From: Marinobacterium litorale DSM 23545
GTDB lineage: Bacteria; Pseudomonadota; Gammaproteobacteria; Pseudomonadales; Balneatricaceae
Assembly (NCBI RefSeq): GCF_000428985.1
Contig: NZ_AUAZ01000037.1
Span: 1 to 36,397 of the forward strand
Direction: 5' to 3'
Length of the DNA: 36,397 nt
Below the pieces are notes generated by a model. That model was not told the DNA's origin. It searched no databases and worked only from the letters and a program-made list of their open reading frames with translations. Made by a program: the position numbers and the translations under genes. Positions 6,215 through 15,256 of this stretch are shown one piece after another. Every line of letters starts with the position of its first letter. Positions within the stretch are counted from its first letter, which is position 1.

Positions 6215-9160
6215 ATGAAGAAAAATATTTATAGAATAATAAATAATATATTTAAAGGTATTGGTAAATTTAGAATCGGAAGCGTCTCTTTAAATGAGGT
6301 AGATGAGTATCAAACCCAGAGAGAGAAGTTTGCTCGTATTATTCTAGATCAGATGTACCATTTTGCCGGTTTGTTGGATGCGGATGGAAATATTCTTGAA
6401 ATAAACCTCCCTGCACTCAGGGGGGCCGGTCTTGGCATGGATGATGTGCTGGGAATTCCTTTTTGGGAGGCTCGATGGTTTGCACTGTCTGATGAGAGTA
6501 AGGCGCTACAGCGCTCGCTTGTCAGGCGCGCGGCATCGGGAGAATTTATTCGTCGTGATATAGAGGTCTACGGGGAGGCGAGTGGTGAGAAAACCATAAT
6601 TACAGACTATTCGCTATCCCCTATACGAGATGAAGATGGAGTTGTCAGGTTTATTCTCGCAGAAGGGCGAAATATCACAGAGAAGAAGAAAATTGAGATA
6701 GAAGTAGAAAGAAAAAATAGTGAGCTAAAAGAGCTGCTTAATAAAAATAGACAGCTTGATGAACAGAAGAATAAATTCTTCGCAAATATAAGTCATGAAC
6801 TAAGAACACCCCTGTCTCTTATAATAGGTCCTGTGGATGATATGCTCGAGGATTTGGAGAGTATATCGGCGAGAGATAAATCAAATCTTTCCGTTATTCG
6901 CCGTAACGCGGTAACTATGCTGACATTGGTGAATGAGCTCTTGGATCTAGCGAAAATTGATGCAGGTAAGGTTCAGCTTTTTTATGAGAAAATAAGACTG
7001 TCGCAGTTTATTCAAGATATTGCTTCCCACTTCGAGATGATCGCCCACCAGAATAATATAAGTTTCGCAGTGATGGTGCCCGACGAGTTGGAGATTGAAG
7101 CGGATAGAGAGAGGCTCAGTCGGATAGTCTTTAACCTAATTTCAAACGCTTTTAGTGTGACGCCAAGAGGCGGGCGGATCAGTTGTACCGTTGAAAGCAT
7201 CGAAAGTGAGAAGATTCTTATCCATGTTAAGGATACCGGACCCGGCATCGATAGTGATCAAATAGCTAAAATCTTTAAGCGGTTTGAACAGGGCGATGGT
7301 TTGTTACAAAGCTCCAGAAAGGGGAGTGGCTTAGGTTTAGCGATCGTTAAAGAGTTCGTGGATCTGCATAACGGTACTGTGACGGTCACAAACTCCTCGG
7401 TGGGAGGAGCGATCTTTATGATCGAGTTGCCCGAGAAGGCGCCGGCGGGAGCAGGGGTAAGTAGGGACCGTAAAGTAATTTATCACGATGCAGAAATACT
7501 CGTTGCGGGAGTGGTTGATAGTCCTTCTGACCCGGACTTGGGTGGCAGTTATGATAGGGCCTCAGTTCTGGTTGTGGACGACAACTATGAGATGAGAGAG
7601 CTGATTAAGAGAATCCTTGGGCAAACCTATCACGTGATAACTGTTCCTGATGCTGAAGAAGCCTTGGCAGCAATGGAGCGTTACCAGCCGGACCTGATTA
7701 TCACAGATCTGATGATGCCGAATATCAGTGGGGATCAATTAATCAGAAAAATACGAGAAAAGGTAGATACGGCTCAGATACCGATTCTTGTTCTATCGGC
7801 ACGTGCTGATGAAGGTATCAAGAACGAATTGCTGTCGAGGTATGTACAGGACTATGTGACCAAGCCGTTTTCGGTTCCCGAGCTGGTTTCCAGGGTACGC
7901 AACCTGATAATGATGAGAGAAGCCAAGCAGGCACTTCAAAAAGAGTTGGAGACTCATAACACCGACTTAATGTATCTCACCAGAGAGGTAATAGATGGTC
8001 GGCGAGCGCTCAGGGCCAGTGTCGATGCACTCCAGAAATCGGAGAGTCATTGGCGAGCTATATATGAAAATTCAGCAGTCGGTATAGCCGTAGTCAATCC
8101 CGCATGGGCTTTCGTGAAGGTGAATCCGGCTTTTTGTCGGATGTTGGGTTTCACGGCGGAGGAGCTTTTGGGCAGGTCAGTCATTGAGTTCACGCACCCG
8201 GCGGACAAGGAGTCAACTGGCGAGCGACTCACGCGGTTGATTAGAGGAGAGTTGGAAGGGTATCACTATCAAAAGCGGTTTATTAATCGGCAGGGGACTG
8301 AGATTTGGACCAGCTCCAGTGTTACGGTGATTCCAGAGACCGAAGACTCGCCGCCTTTGTTACTGGGTATTGTCGAAGACATAAGCGCTAGTAAGCAGGC
8401 TGAGCTCGAGCTTGAGGAAGCCAGGATTGAGTTGGCGAGGGTGATGCGTGTTACCTCCATGGGTGAATTGGTGGCTTCAATTACCCACGAAATAAATCAG
8501 CCTCTTTCGGCCATAGTGTCTAACAGTCAGGCCGCGCTTAAATGGCTTTCTCATGAGCCACCCGACTATATCGAAGCTAATAATGCTATCAATAATATTC
8601 TCCGTGATGGTAAAAGAGCTGCGGAAGTGGCGATACGGATTCGCGGATTTATGAAGCGCGATCAGAAGTATATTGAACAAGTCGACTGGTCTGTGTTGAT
8701 ATCAGAAGTTCTGGACTTTGTGAATGAAACCCTCTGGAAAATTGGCATAGAAGTTCAGGCTAATGTGCCCGCCGACCTTCCGGACTTGTACAGCGATAAA
8801 GTCCAACTGCAACAGGTCTTACTGAATTTGGTGCTTAATGCCATCGATGCTATGCGAGATCCTGAGCTTACCGAAAGACTCCTGCAGATAGATGTGCACT
8901 ACGCTGAGGATATTGATCACGTGGTCGTGCGAATATCGGACTCGGGAAAGGGAATTGATGCCGATGTAGAAGATAAGCTTTTTGAGCCCTTTTGCACGAC
9001 CAAGGAAAATGGTCTTGGAATGGGCCTTTCAATATGCAGGTCTACAATATCTCGCCTAGGAGGTGAACTGAAACTGCTTGATAATAAGTCGACTGAAAAA
9101 GGCTGCTCGTTTCAGTTCAGTATTCCAACACTAGAGAATAAAAATAATGCAGAAGGGTGA
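6215..9160 (+). CDS. styS: Styrene sensor hybrid histidine kinase StyS
   Basis: Encodes a 981-residue soluble hybrid kinase with the order PAS (about 45-155), a short coiled segment, histidine kinase 1 (phospho-acceptor His194 in FFANISHELRTP, ATP-binding DTGPG and GSGLGLA around 340-376), receiver (about 450-560, Asp498, Lys550), PAS (about 605-730) and histidine kinase 2 (His758 in SITHEINQP, ATPase to the C-terminus). Length and order match Pseudomonas StyS and TodS-like sensors. No transmembrane segment is evident. It senses styrene and phosphorylates StyR. The first 80 bases are very A+T-rich. The 3' end overlaps styR by 14 bases. Here styS and styR follow the catabolic genes, whereas in Pseudomonas they precede styA. 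Confidence 0.95.
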   Translation: MKKNIYRIINNIFKGIGKFRIGSVSLNEVDEYQTQREKFARIILDQMYHFAGLLDADGNILEINLPALRGAGLGMDDVLGIPFWEARWFALSDESKALQRSLVRRAASGEFIRRDIEVYGEASGEKTIITDYSLSPIRDEDGVVRFILAEGRNITEKKKIEIEVERKNSELKELLNKNRQLDEQKNKFFANISHELRTPLSLIIGPVDDMLEDLESISARDKSNLSVIRRNAVTMLTLVNELLDLAKIDAGKVQLFYEKIRLSQFIQDIASHFEMIAHQNNISFAVMVPDELEIEADRERLSRIVFNLISNAFSVTPRGGRISCTVESIESEKILIHVKDTGPGIDSDQIAKIFKRFEQGDGLLQSSRKGSGLGLAIVKEFVDLHNGTVTVTNSSVGGAIFMIELPEKAPAGAGVSRDRKVIYHDAEILVAGVVDSPSDPDLGGSYDRASVLVVDDNYEMRELIKRILGQTYHVITVPDAEEALAAMERYQPDLIITDLMMPNISGDQLIRKIREKVDTAQIPILVLSARADEGIKNELLSRYVQDYVTKPFSVPELVSRVRNLIMMREAKQALQKELETHNTDLMYLTREVIDGRRALRASVDALQKSESHWRAIYENSAVGIAVVNPAWAFVKVNPAFCRMLGFTAEELLGRSVIEFTHPADKESTGERLTRLIRGELEGYHYQKRFINRQGTEIWTSSSVTVIPETEDSPPLLLGIVEDISASKQAELELEEARIELARVMRVTSMGELVASITHEINQPLSAIVSNSQAALKWLSHEPPDYIEANNAINNILRDGKRAAEVAIRIRGFMKRDQKYIEQVDWSVLISEVLDFVNETLWKIGIEVQANVPADLPDLYSDKVQLQQVLLNLVLNAIDAMRDPELTERLLQIDVHYAEDIDHVVVRISDSGKGIDADVEDKLFEPFCTTKENGLGMGLSICRSTISRLGGELKLLDNKSTEKGCSFQFSIPTLENKNNAEG

Positions 9161-9761
9161 AACGGTATACGTCGTCGATGATGATGTGTCCATGCGTGAG
9201 GCTTTGAACGGTTTATTACGATCCCATGGGTTCCATGTTCTTATGTTTGATTCAGCACAGGCACTGCTGGATGTTTTCGCCCCTGAGGGACCTAGTTGTC
9301 TTGTGCTGGATGTAAGTATGCCCGAAATGACTGGGTTGGAATTGCAAGAGAATTTGATTGCGCTTGGAGAAACTGTACCCATTGTTTTTATAACGGCTTA
9401 TGGCGACATACCCATGACGGTGCGGGCTATAAAATCCGGAGCAATCGAGTTTCTCCAAAAGCCAGTTAATGATGATGAGCTTGTGGCCTCTGTGGAGCAG
9501 GGCCTAAAGCAAGACACTATTAACAGGGCGAAACGTGAAAAGAGAGACAGTGTTAAGGTCAAGCTCGAGACGCTCACACCCCGAGAACGCGAGGTTATGG
9601 AGGAGGCGATCAAGGGCCGCCTTAATAAACAGATAGCGGCTGATTTAGGCGTGACGGAAGTGACCATTAAGGTGCATCGGCATAACATGATGCAGAAAAT
9701 GGGCGTGCGTTCGGTAGCCGAGTTGGTGCGAATGGTTAGTCAATATGAAGAGTCACAGTAG
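9147..9761 (+). CDS. styR: Styrene response regulator StyR
   Basis: Encodes a 204-residue FixJ-type regulator. The receiver domain has acidic residues DDD at 11-13, phospho-acceptor Asp55 in VLDVSMPEM, Thr/Ala switch region at ITAYG and Lys105 in LQKPV. A LuxR-type helix-turn-helix covers about 140-204 (LTPREREVM, LNKQIAADLGVTEVTIKVHRHNMMQKMG). Phosphorylated StyR dimers bind the AACCATGGTT box at 402-411 and activate styA. The start overlaps the end of styS by 14 bases, so translation is coupled. IS256-family DNA begins 38 bases after the stop. Confidence 0.95.
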   Translation: MQKGETVYVVDDDVSMREALNGLLRSHGFHVLMFDSAQALLDVFAPEGPSCLVLDVSMPEMTGLELQENLIALGETVPIVFITAYGDIPMTVRAIKSGAIEFLQKPVNDDELVASVEQGLKQDTINRAKREKRDSVKVKLETLTPREREVMEEAIKGRLNKQIAADLGVTEVTIKVHRHNMMQKMGVRSVAELVRMVSQYEESQ

Positions 9762-9790
9762 GTTTTTTATAGGGCAAAGATTGTAAATCA

Positions 9791-9798
9791 TATGTTGT
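9791..9798. repeat. Target-site duplication of the IS256-family element, left copy
   Basis: TATGTTGT directly precedes the left inverted repeat and recurs directly after the right one at 11095-11102. Eight bases is the usual duplication length in this family. The two copies are identical, so the element probably inserted here by transposition. Confidence 0.9.
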
Positions 9799-9822
9799 GA
9801 GGGCGTTCAGAATTCTGTGTCA
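9799..9822. repeat. Inverted repeat of the IS256-family element (transposase 3' side)
   Basis: This repeat pairs with 11071-11094. The inner 18 bases differ at one position; the outer six bases are less conserved (GAGGGC against GGTAGT). Confidence 0.88.
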
Positions 9823-9833
9823 GCTAAAAGCTG

Positions 9834-11038
9834 TTAGATTTTAACCACCTGGTCCAGGCGCCCTTCAAAATGAATTGCCAGTTGGGATAATGTCAGCGCC
9901 CAGTTCTGGATAGGCATTGTCCATTTCTTCGAGGCATTCAACATGCCAGCATAGAGCAGCTTCATCAAGCTATTCTCGTTCGGGAAAGCGCCTTTGGTTT
10001 TTGTCAGTTTGCGGAATTGACGGTGCACAGCCTCGATAGCGTTGGTGGTGTAGATCGCCTTGCGCACATATTCAGGGTATTTGAAGTAGGCTGACAGGTA
10101 GCTCCACTTGCGACGCCAGGATTGCAATACGACTGGATAAAGCTCGCCCCATTTGGCCTCCAGCTCATCCAGGGCGGCTTCCGCCGCCTCACGCGTTGCG
10201 GCACGATAAACGGGTTTCAGGTCTGCCATAAACGCCTTCTGGTGCTTGCTGGCCACATACTTCATCGAGCTGCGGATCTGATGGATAACGCACTGCTGCA
10301 CCTCAGTGTCGGGATAGATGCTGGCAATCGCTTTAGGGAAGCCGGTGAGACCATCGACACAGGCGATCAGGATATCCTTCACTCCCCGGTTATGCAGGTC
10401 TGTCAGTACTGATAACCAGTAGTTGGCCCCTTCGTTTTCCGACAGGTACAGGCCCAGCAGCTCTTTGCGGCCTTCCACATTCAGTCCAAGCAGAGTGTAC
10501 ACCGCCTTGCTGATGTAGCGACCGTCTTCCCGAATCTTGTAATGGATCGCGTCGAGCCAGACGATGGGGTAGATCGCTTCCAGCGGCCGCTGCTGCCAAC
10601 TTTTGAGTTCAGGGATCAGTCGGTCAGTAACACCGCTGATAACGGCTTCCGAAACCTCTAGGCCGTACATATCCTCAACATGACCACGGATATCCCGGTA
10701 ACTCATACCGAGGGCGAACATCGAAAGTATCTTCTCCGGTCGATTTCGTCGGTAAGTTTGGTCTGGTTCTTCTTCACCAGTTCGGGCTCAAATGTCCCGG
10801 CGCGGTCACGCGGTGTCTCCAGTTCAAAGCGGCCGGTAGCGGCTTTGACGGTTTTGCGGCTACGGCCATTGCGCCGGTTGGGCTGTGTATCGTCGGAAAG
10901 ATGCTGATCAAGCTCTGCACTCAGCGCTGCTTCGGTCAGCTGTTTGATCAACGGGGTAAGGACACCGTCCTTGCCGGTCAGGTCCTTGCCTGAACGAAGG
11001 GCTTCAAGTGCTTTGTCGAAATCGAATTTGTCGGTCAT
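9834..11038 (-). pseudogene. IS256-family DDE transposase, frameshifted
   Basis: Two reading frames together make one IS256 transposase of about 400 residues. The upstream frame (11038 to about 10720) holds the N-terminal part, starting MTDKFDFDKALEALRSGKDL. The downstream frame (ending 9834) carries the catalytic core: WLDAIHYKIRE (first Asp), CVDGLTGFPKAI (second Asp) and TTNAIEAVHRQFRK (Glu). The frames meet near 10735-10745, where the usual DEIDEKILSM reads DEIDRRR in the upstream frame, consistent with two extra bases. No slippery heptamer is visible and programmed frameshifting is not typical of this family. It is therefore probably inactive unless complemented in trans; a sequencing error would also explain it. 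Confidence 0.85.
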
Positions 11039-11070
11039 GTGCCATTCCTGTTTCGCATATGCTACTGAAA

Positions 11071-11094
11071 TGACACAGATTTCTGAACACTACC
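11071..11094. repeat. Inverted repeat of the IS256-family element (transposase 5' side)
   Basis: Reverse-complement partner of 9799-9822, lying 32 bases upstream of the transposase ATG. Confidence 0.88.
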
Positions 11095-11102
11095 TATGTT
11101 GT
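11095..11102. repeat. Target-site duplication of the IS256-family element, right copy
   Basis: TATGTTGT, identical to 9791-9798. It ends six bases before the paaX stop codon, so paaX itself is intact. Confidence 0.9.
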
Positions 11103-11108
11103 CCCCCT

Positions 11109-12041
11109 CTAATCGTCACTTAGCCCACCAAAACGTTTATAGAACGAGGGCGCGGGCGGCGGAAGTGGCCCGTCGGCGGTTTCCATCATGCGTGTGATGT
11201 ATTGCTGAGAGCGTTTGCAGACCAGACTGTAGAGGTTATGGCATAGCTGACGGGCAGCGGCGCCGTTCCAGTCGGAGGGCAGGAGTTCCGCTGGCAACTG
11301 AGGATCGCGTAGGAGCACCTTGCGGTACTCGTGGATCAGCAGCGTCCGGGCTATAAAGCATTCCTGAGGATCGAGCTGGTCGGCGCTGCTCATCTCCTGC
11401 CAGACCGGGCGGAACTGTTCAAGGAAGCTCTGGTAACTGTCACTGATCTGGTCCAGGTTCCAGCACTCCCGGGACTGAGCACGTAATGCACGGGACGAGG
11501 ATTCGTCGCACTCTTTGGTATCAAAAAGAATCGTGGCCTCCAAAACACCCAGCTCCTGCAGGGTGCTTCGTACCTCCTGAGGGTCGCAGTGGGGCGTGGC
11601 GACCAGCGTTGGACCGAAAGCGCCAAAGCCCTGCCACTGCAGCTCTTCGCGCACCTGCTGGCGCATCTCGGCGGGTACCTGCGTTAGTACAGCCAGGCAC
11701 CAGCGCCCATCCCACTCCCGGGTTGCCGGTACATAAATTCGTTTGAACGCCTGATCGAACCGTTTCCGGCCCTGGGGCGTGAGGCTGTAATAGGCGCGGC
11801 GCCCCAACTGCTCAGCCTGCAGCCAGTTCTCCTCTTTGCTTAGCCGATAGACCGATGTACGCACCAGACGCTGATTAAGGCCCAGGGGTTCGAGCACATT
11901 AATCAGACTACCGAGCCAGACCTTACCGCCGCGGGGGACAATGGAGTCACCGAAAATGGTGATGATCAGAGAACCGGCGCGAATAGGGCGCTGCTCGCGG
12001 AACTGGTTGATCAGCGTGTTGAGTGAGGAGGAACTGCTCAT
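11109..12041 (-). CDS. paaX: Phenylacetyl-CoA-responsive repressor PaaX
   Basis: Encodes a 310-residue PaaX-family transcriptional repressor. The N-terminal winged helix-turn-helix covers about residues 15-100 (RAGSLIITIFGDSIVPRGGKVWLGSLI, then LVRTSVYRLSKEENWL and a TPQGRKRF wing). The central and C-terminal domains follow, with REWDGRWCLAVL and DPQECFIARTLLIHEYRKVLLRDPQLP typical of the family. PaaX represses paa genes until phenylacetyl-CoA releases it, and in Pseudomonas it also represses styA. It lies at the 3' end of the paa block, downstream of the TRAP genes with a 115-base gap, so it may have its own promoter. The IS256-family element ends just after its stop codon. Confidence 0.96.
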   Translation of the reverse strand: MSSSSSLNTLINQFREQRPIRAGSLIITIFGDSIVPRGGKVWLGSLINVLEPLGLNQRLVRTSVYRLSKEENWLQAEQLGRRAYYSLTPQGRKRFDQAFKRIYVPATREWDGRWCLAVLTQVPAEMRQQVREELQWQGFGAFGPTLVATPHCDPQEVRSTLQELGVLEATILFDTKECDESSSRALRAQSRECWNLDQISDSYQSFLEQFRPVWQEMSSADQLDPQECFIARTLLIHEYRKVLLRDPQLPAELLPSDWNGAAARQLCHNLYSLVCKRSQQYITRMMETADGPLPPPAPSFYKRFGGLSDD

Positions 12042-12111
12042 GAATAGTTGAATGCCTCAACAGATTAGTGGCTCTATTTTACTGCTGAAGTTGAATCTCG
12101 CAAGGCGATTA

Positions 12112-12150
12112 CGATACGGCGACTATTATAAGCCCCCGTATTTCGTAACC
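12112..12150 (-). promoter_or_regulatory. Degenerate PaaX-operator-like element upstream of paaX
   Basis: Read on the minus strand, GGTTAC-N27-GTATCG has the same geometry as the operators at dctP and paaA but several mismatches. A TATAAT lies within the spacer on the same strand. It may mark a weakly autoregulated paaX promoter; chance similarity is quite possible. Confidence 0.25.
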
Positions 12151-12156
12151 AGAGTA

Positions 12157-13485
12157 TCAGCGATAGAGCAGTTCGGGCAGGAACATGGCGATGGGAGCCA
12201 CCAGCGTAATCAACGCCAGACGCACAATGTCGGCACACCAGAACGGTGTCACGCCTTTGAAGATAGTGCCGGTCTTCACATCCCGCAACACCGCACTGAG
12301 CACGAACACGTTCATCCCCACCGGCGGTGTGATCAGGCTGATCTCGGTGACCACCACAACAACAATACCAAACCAGACCAGATCAAACCCCAGGCTGGAC
12401 ACCAGCGGGTAGAACACCGGTACCGTCAGCAGCATCATCGACAGGCTCTCGAACACCATCCCCAGCACGATGTAGATCCCCAGGATCGCCAGGATCACCA
12501 CTATCGGTTCCACTTCAAGACCGGTGACAAAGCCCAGCAGCGCATCCGGCAGGCCCGCCCGGTTGATGAAGTCGGAGAAGATCAGCGCCCCGATCACCAC
12601 GGCGAACAGCATGGCCGAGGTGCGTACCGTATCGGTCAGCGTATCGAACAGCGTAGTCAGGCTCAGCGAGCGGCGGGCCAGGGCGATGACAAAGGCACCA
12701 CCGGCACCGATACCGGCCGCTTCGGTGGGGGTGAAGATACCCAGGTAGATACCGCCCATGACGATGGTGAACAGCAGCAGCACACCCCAGACCCCTTTCA
12801 GGGCCAGCAGCCGTTCGCGCCAGGGCATCTTTTCACCGGCCGGGCCTTGAGACGGGTCACGCCAGACCACATAGCGCACAGCGGCCAGATAGAGCAGGAT
12901 GCCCAGCATGCCGGGAATAAAGCCGGCGGCAAACAGCTCACGGATGGAGGATTCGGTCAGCAGACCGTAAATCACCAGGATCACGCTGGGCGGAATCAGG
13001 ATACCCAGGGTACCGCCGGCGGCGATGGAGGCCGTGGCCAGGGCATCGGAGTAACCGTATTTGCGCATCGGCGGCATGGCGACCTTGGCCATGGTGGCCG
13101 AGGTGGCCAGGCTGGAGCCACAGATGGCGGAGAAGCCGCCACAGGCGACCACGGTGGCCATGGAGAGACCGCCCTTGCGGTGGCCCAGAAAGGCGTTGGA
13201 CACATGGTACAACTCGTGGGAGAGCCCGGAGCGGGTGACCAGGTTACCCATCAGGATAAACAGCGGGATCACCGACAGGCTGTACTCCTGCACGGTATCG
13301 ATCACGCGATAGGACGCCATCGACAGAACGCCGCTCCAGCGGAAATCAGCCAGGTTACTCCACTCCAGCCCCTGCAGGGCAGCGAAGCCGAAGAACCCGA
13401 CCAGACCCATACCGAAGGCGATGGGCATGCGGACGACGATGATCAAAAACAGAAGAACGGCAAAACCGATCAACACGATAGACAT
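12157..13485 (-). CDS. TRAP transporter large permease (DctM type)
   Basis: Encodes a 442-residue inner-membrane protein with about 12 transmembrane helices, the DctM-like permease of a tripartite ATP-independent periplasmic transporter. Family features include the N-terminal FLIIVVRMPIAFGMG segment, SVIPLFILMGNLV, the GGFSAICGSSLATSATM motif and GTLGILIPPSVILVIYG. It works with the DctQ-like and DctP-like proteins encoded just upstream, driving uptake with a sodium or proton gradient. Location between paaZ and paaX suggests phenylacetate or a related aromatic acid as substrate. The long open frame on the opposite strand is a shadow. Confidence 0.93.
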   Translation of the reverse strand: MSIVLIGFAVLLFLIIVVRMPIAFGMGLVGFFGFAALQGLEWSNLADFRWSGVLSMASYRVIDTVQEYSLSVIPLFILMGNLVTRSGLSHELYHVSNAFLGHRKGGLSMATVVACGGFSAICGSSLATSATMAKVAMPPMRKYGYSDALATASIAAGGTLGILIPPSVILVIYGLLTESSIRELFAAGFIPGMLGILLYLAAVRYVVWRDPSQGPAGEKMPWRERLLALKGVWGVLLLFTIVMGGIYLGIFTPTEAAGIGAGGAFVIALARRSLSLTTLFDTLTDTVRTSAMLFAVVIGALIFSDFINRAGLPDALLGFVTGLEVEPIVVILAILGIYIVLGMVFESLSMMLLTVPVFYPLVSSLGFDLVWFGIVVVVVTEISLITPPVGMNVFVLSAVLRDVKTGTIFKGVTPFWCADIVRLALITLVAPIAMFLPELLYR

Positions 13486-13547
13486 AGAACTCTACTCGTT
13501 ATCGTTATTATGTGCTGTCCGACAGAGCGCCGGTGACATTGGTCCGG

Positions 13548-14063
13548 TTACTTCACGGGGTTGGTCAGAATCCGGTAGATACCGTAGGTGATCATCCCCA
13601 GCGCCGTAAACCAGCTCATGATCGCAATATATTCGACCACATAACCCGCAGGCAGGCCCAGATATTCGGTGACAACGCCTCTGCGCAGTGAGCGTTCGGC
13701 CAGCTCGAAGATACGTGCGCCCAGGAAATACATGGAGCTGGAAATCACCAGCGCCGCCAGTAATCCAAGCGCCTTGACGATTTTGCTGCCCAGAACACGA
13801 TCCAGCAGGTCGACAACGATATGGCCGCCGCGCCAGGTGACAACCGGCAGCTCGGCAAAGATCATGATCGCCAGACCGATGCGGGTCAGTTCGGTGGCAC
13901 CATCGAGCGAGTTGGAGAACAGATAGCGCCCGGCCACATCGACACAGGTGATCGCCATCAGCGAGAAGAGTACGACTGCAGCCACCAGTTCGAGAGCAAA
14001 GGCCAGCCATTTGACTGGCCCGATCTCGTCATAGTGTGCACTAACCCATGCACTCAGAGACAT
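13548..14063 (-). CDS. TRAP transporter small permease (DctQ type)
   Basis: Encodes a 171-residue membrane protein with four predicted transmembrane helices. The DctQ signature is visible: FALELVAAVVLFSLMAITCVDVAGRYLF, then GATELTRIGLAIMIFAELPVVTWRGGHIVVDLL. It couples the binding protein to the large permease. The gaps to its neighbours are 62 and 73 bases, in one transcription unit. An AAAGG ribosome site precedes the ATG. Confidence 0.92.
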   Translation of the reverse strand: MSLSAWVSAHYDEIGPVKWLAFALELVAAVVLFSLMAITCVDVAGRYLFSNSLDGATELTRIGLAIMIFAELPVVTWRGGHIVVDLLDRVLGSKIVKALGLLAALVISSSMYFLGARIFELAERSLRRGVVTEYLGLPAGYVVEYIAIMSWFTALGMITYGIYRILTNPVK

Positions 14064-14136
14064 CTGAAGTTACCTTTACTTCGTCTTGGAGGTGACAGCC
14101 GCAGAGAGCTGCGGCTGTGTCTGGCTGTCCCTGTGC

Positions 14137-15156
14137 TTACTTGTCGTAGTTGCGTGCAATCTCACGCAGTTCCTTGAGGGCGGCTTCGGCATCGACACCG
14201 GTATCCTTCACCGACTCGACCCAGGCGTCGACCATACCCTTGGTCAGTTCGTTGAACTCCTGAGCCATGGGATCGTTCTCTGCCACGTCTTTGACGTTAA
14301 CGCCGGAAGTCTTGCTGGCAGCCAGTGCATCGGTGCCGCACTGATCCCAGACCTGACCGGCCATGCGGGACAGCTTCTCACCGGAGACGCTCATGATCGC
14401 TTCGCGGTCTTCCTCAGACAGGTCAGCGAAGAAGTCTTCGTTGCCGAAGATCGCGAAGCTGCCCAGGTACATGCCACCCGGCAGCAGCGTCAGCTCTGTA
14501 GCCACTTCACTCAGACGCAGAGTCTTCTGTTCACAGACCGGCATGAAGGCGCCGTCGATAACGCCCTGCTGCATCATTTCGTACATCTTGGAGGCCGGTG
14601 CGTTAACGGCGGTCACGCCCATGCGCTCGCCCAGTTCACTCTGGATACCGCCACCCAGGCGGATCTTCTTGCCTTTCAGGTCTTCCAGGCTGTTAACCGG
14701 GAAGGAGGTCTGGAGCTGACCCGGGGCGTGGGTGAACAGGCCCAGCAGTTCCAGGCCAACGTGCTCATTGGCTTCGGCCAGGTACTTTTCGTGAACGCGC
14801 CAGTAGGCAACGGATGCCGCTTCAGCGTTGGCACCCAGGCCCGGCTGCTCAACGATCTGGGTAAGACGGAAGCGACCCGGGACATAGCCGTGGAAGGTCC
14901 AGCCGGCATCGACGACACCGTCTTCAACCAGGTTGAACATATCCTTCGGGTGGCCCAGGTTGTACTCCACTTTCATGGTGACCCGGCCATCAGTGGCTTC
15001 CTCAATCCACTTACCCCAGGTGGGCAGTACGGTGGTGTTGTGCGGGTGTGTGGGGGGCAGCCAGCTACCCACAATCATCTCGGTCTGAGCCATTGCGGGC
15101 AGAGCCGTGAGGGAGAAAGCCAGTGCGGATGTACCAAGCAGTGTTTTCAGGTTCAT
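14137..15156 (-). CDS. TRAP transporter periplasmic substrate-binding protein (DctP type)
   Basis: Encodes a 339-residue secreted binding protein. The signal peptide is about residues 1-23 (MNLKTLLGTSALAFSLTALPAMA, cleavage before QTEM). The mature part has the DctP-family layout, including LKGKKIRLGGG with the residues that usually contact a carboxylate, VDGAF-like VIDGAFMP and a C-terminal ELREIARNYDK helix. The ATG at 15156 is chosen over an in-frame start 36 bases upstream because it gives a proper signal peptide and an AAAGGA ribosome site. A putative PaaX operator with a promoter lies just upstream, so the transporter belongs to the paa regulon and probably imports phenylacetate or another aromatic acid. 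The ligand is inferred. Confidence 0.92.
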   Translation of the reverse strand: MNLKTLLGTSALAFSLTALPAMAQTEMIVGSWLPPTHPHNTTVLPTWGKWIEEATDGRVTMKVEYNLGHPKDMFNLVEDGVVDAGWTFHGYVPGRFRLTQIVEQPGLGANAEAASVAYWRVHEKYLAEANEHVGLELLGLFTHAPGQLQTSFPVNSLEDLKGKKIRLGGGIQSELGERMGVTAVNAPASKMYEMMQQGVIDGAFMPVCEQKTLRLSEVATELTLLPGGMYLGSFAIFGNEDFFADLSEEDREAIMSVSGEKLSRMAGQVWDQCGTDALAASKTSGVNVKDVAENDPMAQEFNELTKGMVDAWVESVKDTGVDAEAALKELREIARNYDK

Positions 15157-15227
15157 TGTTGTGTCCTTTTTATTGTTTTGCGGATTTTCCAATGAACGGC
15201 GCTGATAGACAGGCCGGTTTCACAGGG

Positions 15228-15256
15228 ATTATATGATACGTATTTATAAAGTCTAA
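15228..15256 (-). promoter_or_regulatory. Promoter of the TRAP transporter genes
   Basis: On the minus strand a TATAAT (15228-15233) stands 17 bases downstream of TTAGAC (15251-15256). The -10 directly abuts the GTATCA half-site of the operator at 15234-15272. The leader to the dctP-like ATG is about 65 bases. Confidence 0.6.

Larger units (their letters stand above)
9799..11094 (-). mobile_element. Complete IS256-family insertion sequence (1296 bp)
   Basis: The ends are 24-base imperfect inverted repeats at 9799-9822 and 11071-11094 that share GTTCAGAAWTCTGTGTCA. Identical 8-base direct repeats flank them. The single transposase gene on the minus strand is split by a frameshift. The element sits between the convergent ends of styR and paaX, where it interrupts neither gene but separates the styrene block from the paa block. 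Confidence 0.93.

Noticed and set aside
10703-11038. The 111-codon frame as a separate IS-encoded protein or programmed frameshift product
   Set aside because: It is the N-terminal part of one IS256 transposase; no slippery sequence is visible at the junction, so a plain frameshift is simpler.
12052-13536. A 494-codon plus-strand open frame opposite the TRAP large permease
   Set aside because: Its product is rich in His, Gln, Asp and Gly with no domain, and the minus-strand frame is a clear 12-helix permease; it is a shadow caused by codon bias.
14086-15195. A 369-codon plus-strand open frame opposite the TRAP binding protein
   Set aside because: Antisense shadow of a gene with a clear signal peptide and DctP-type motifs.
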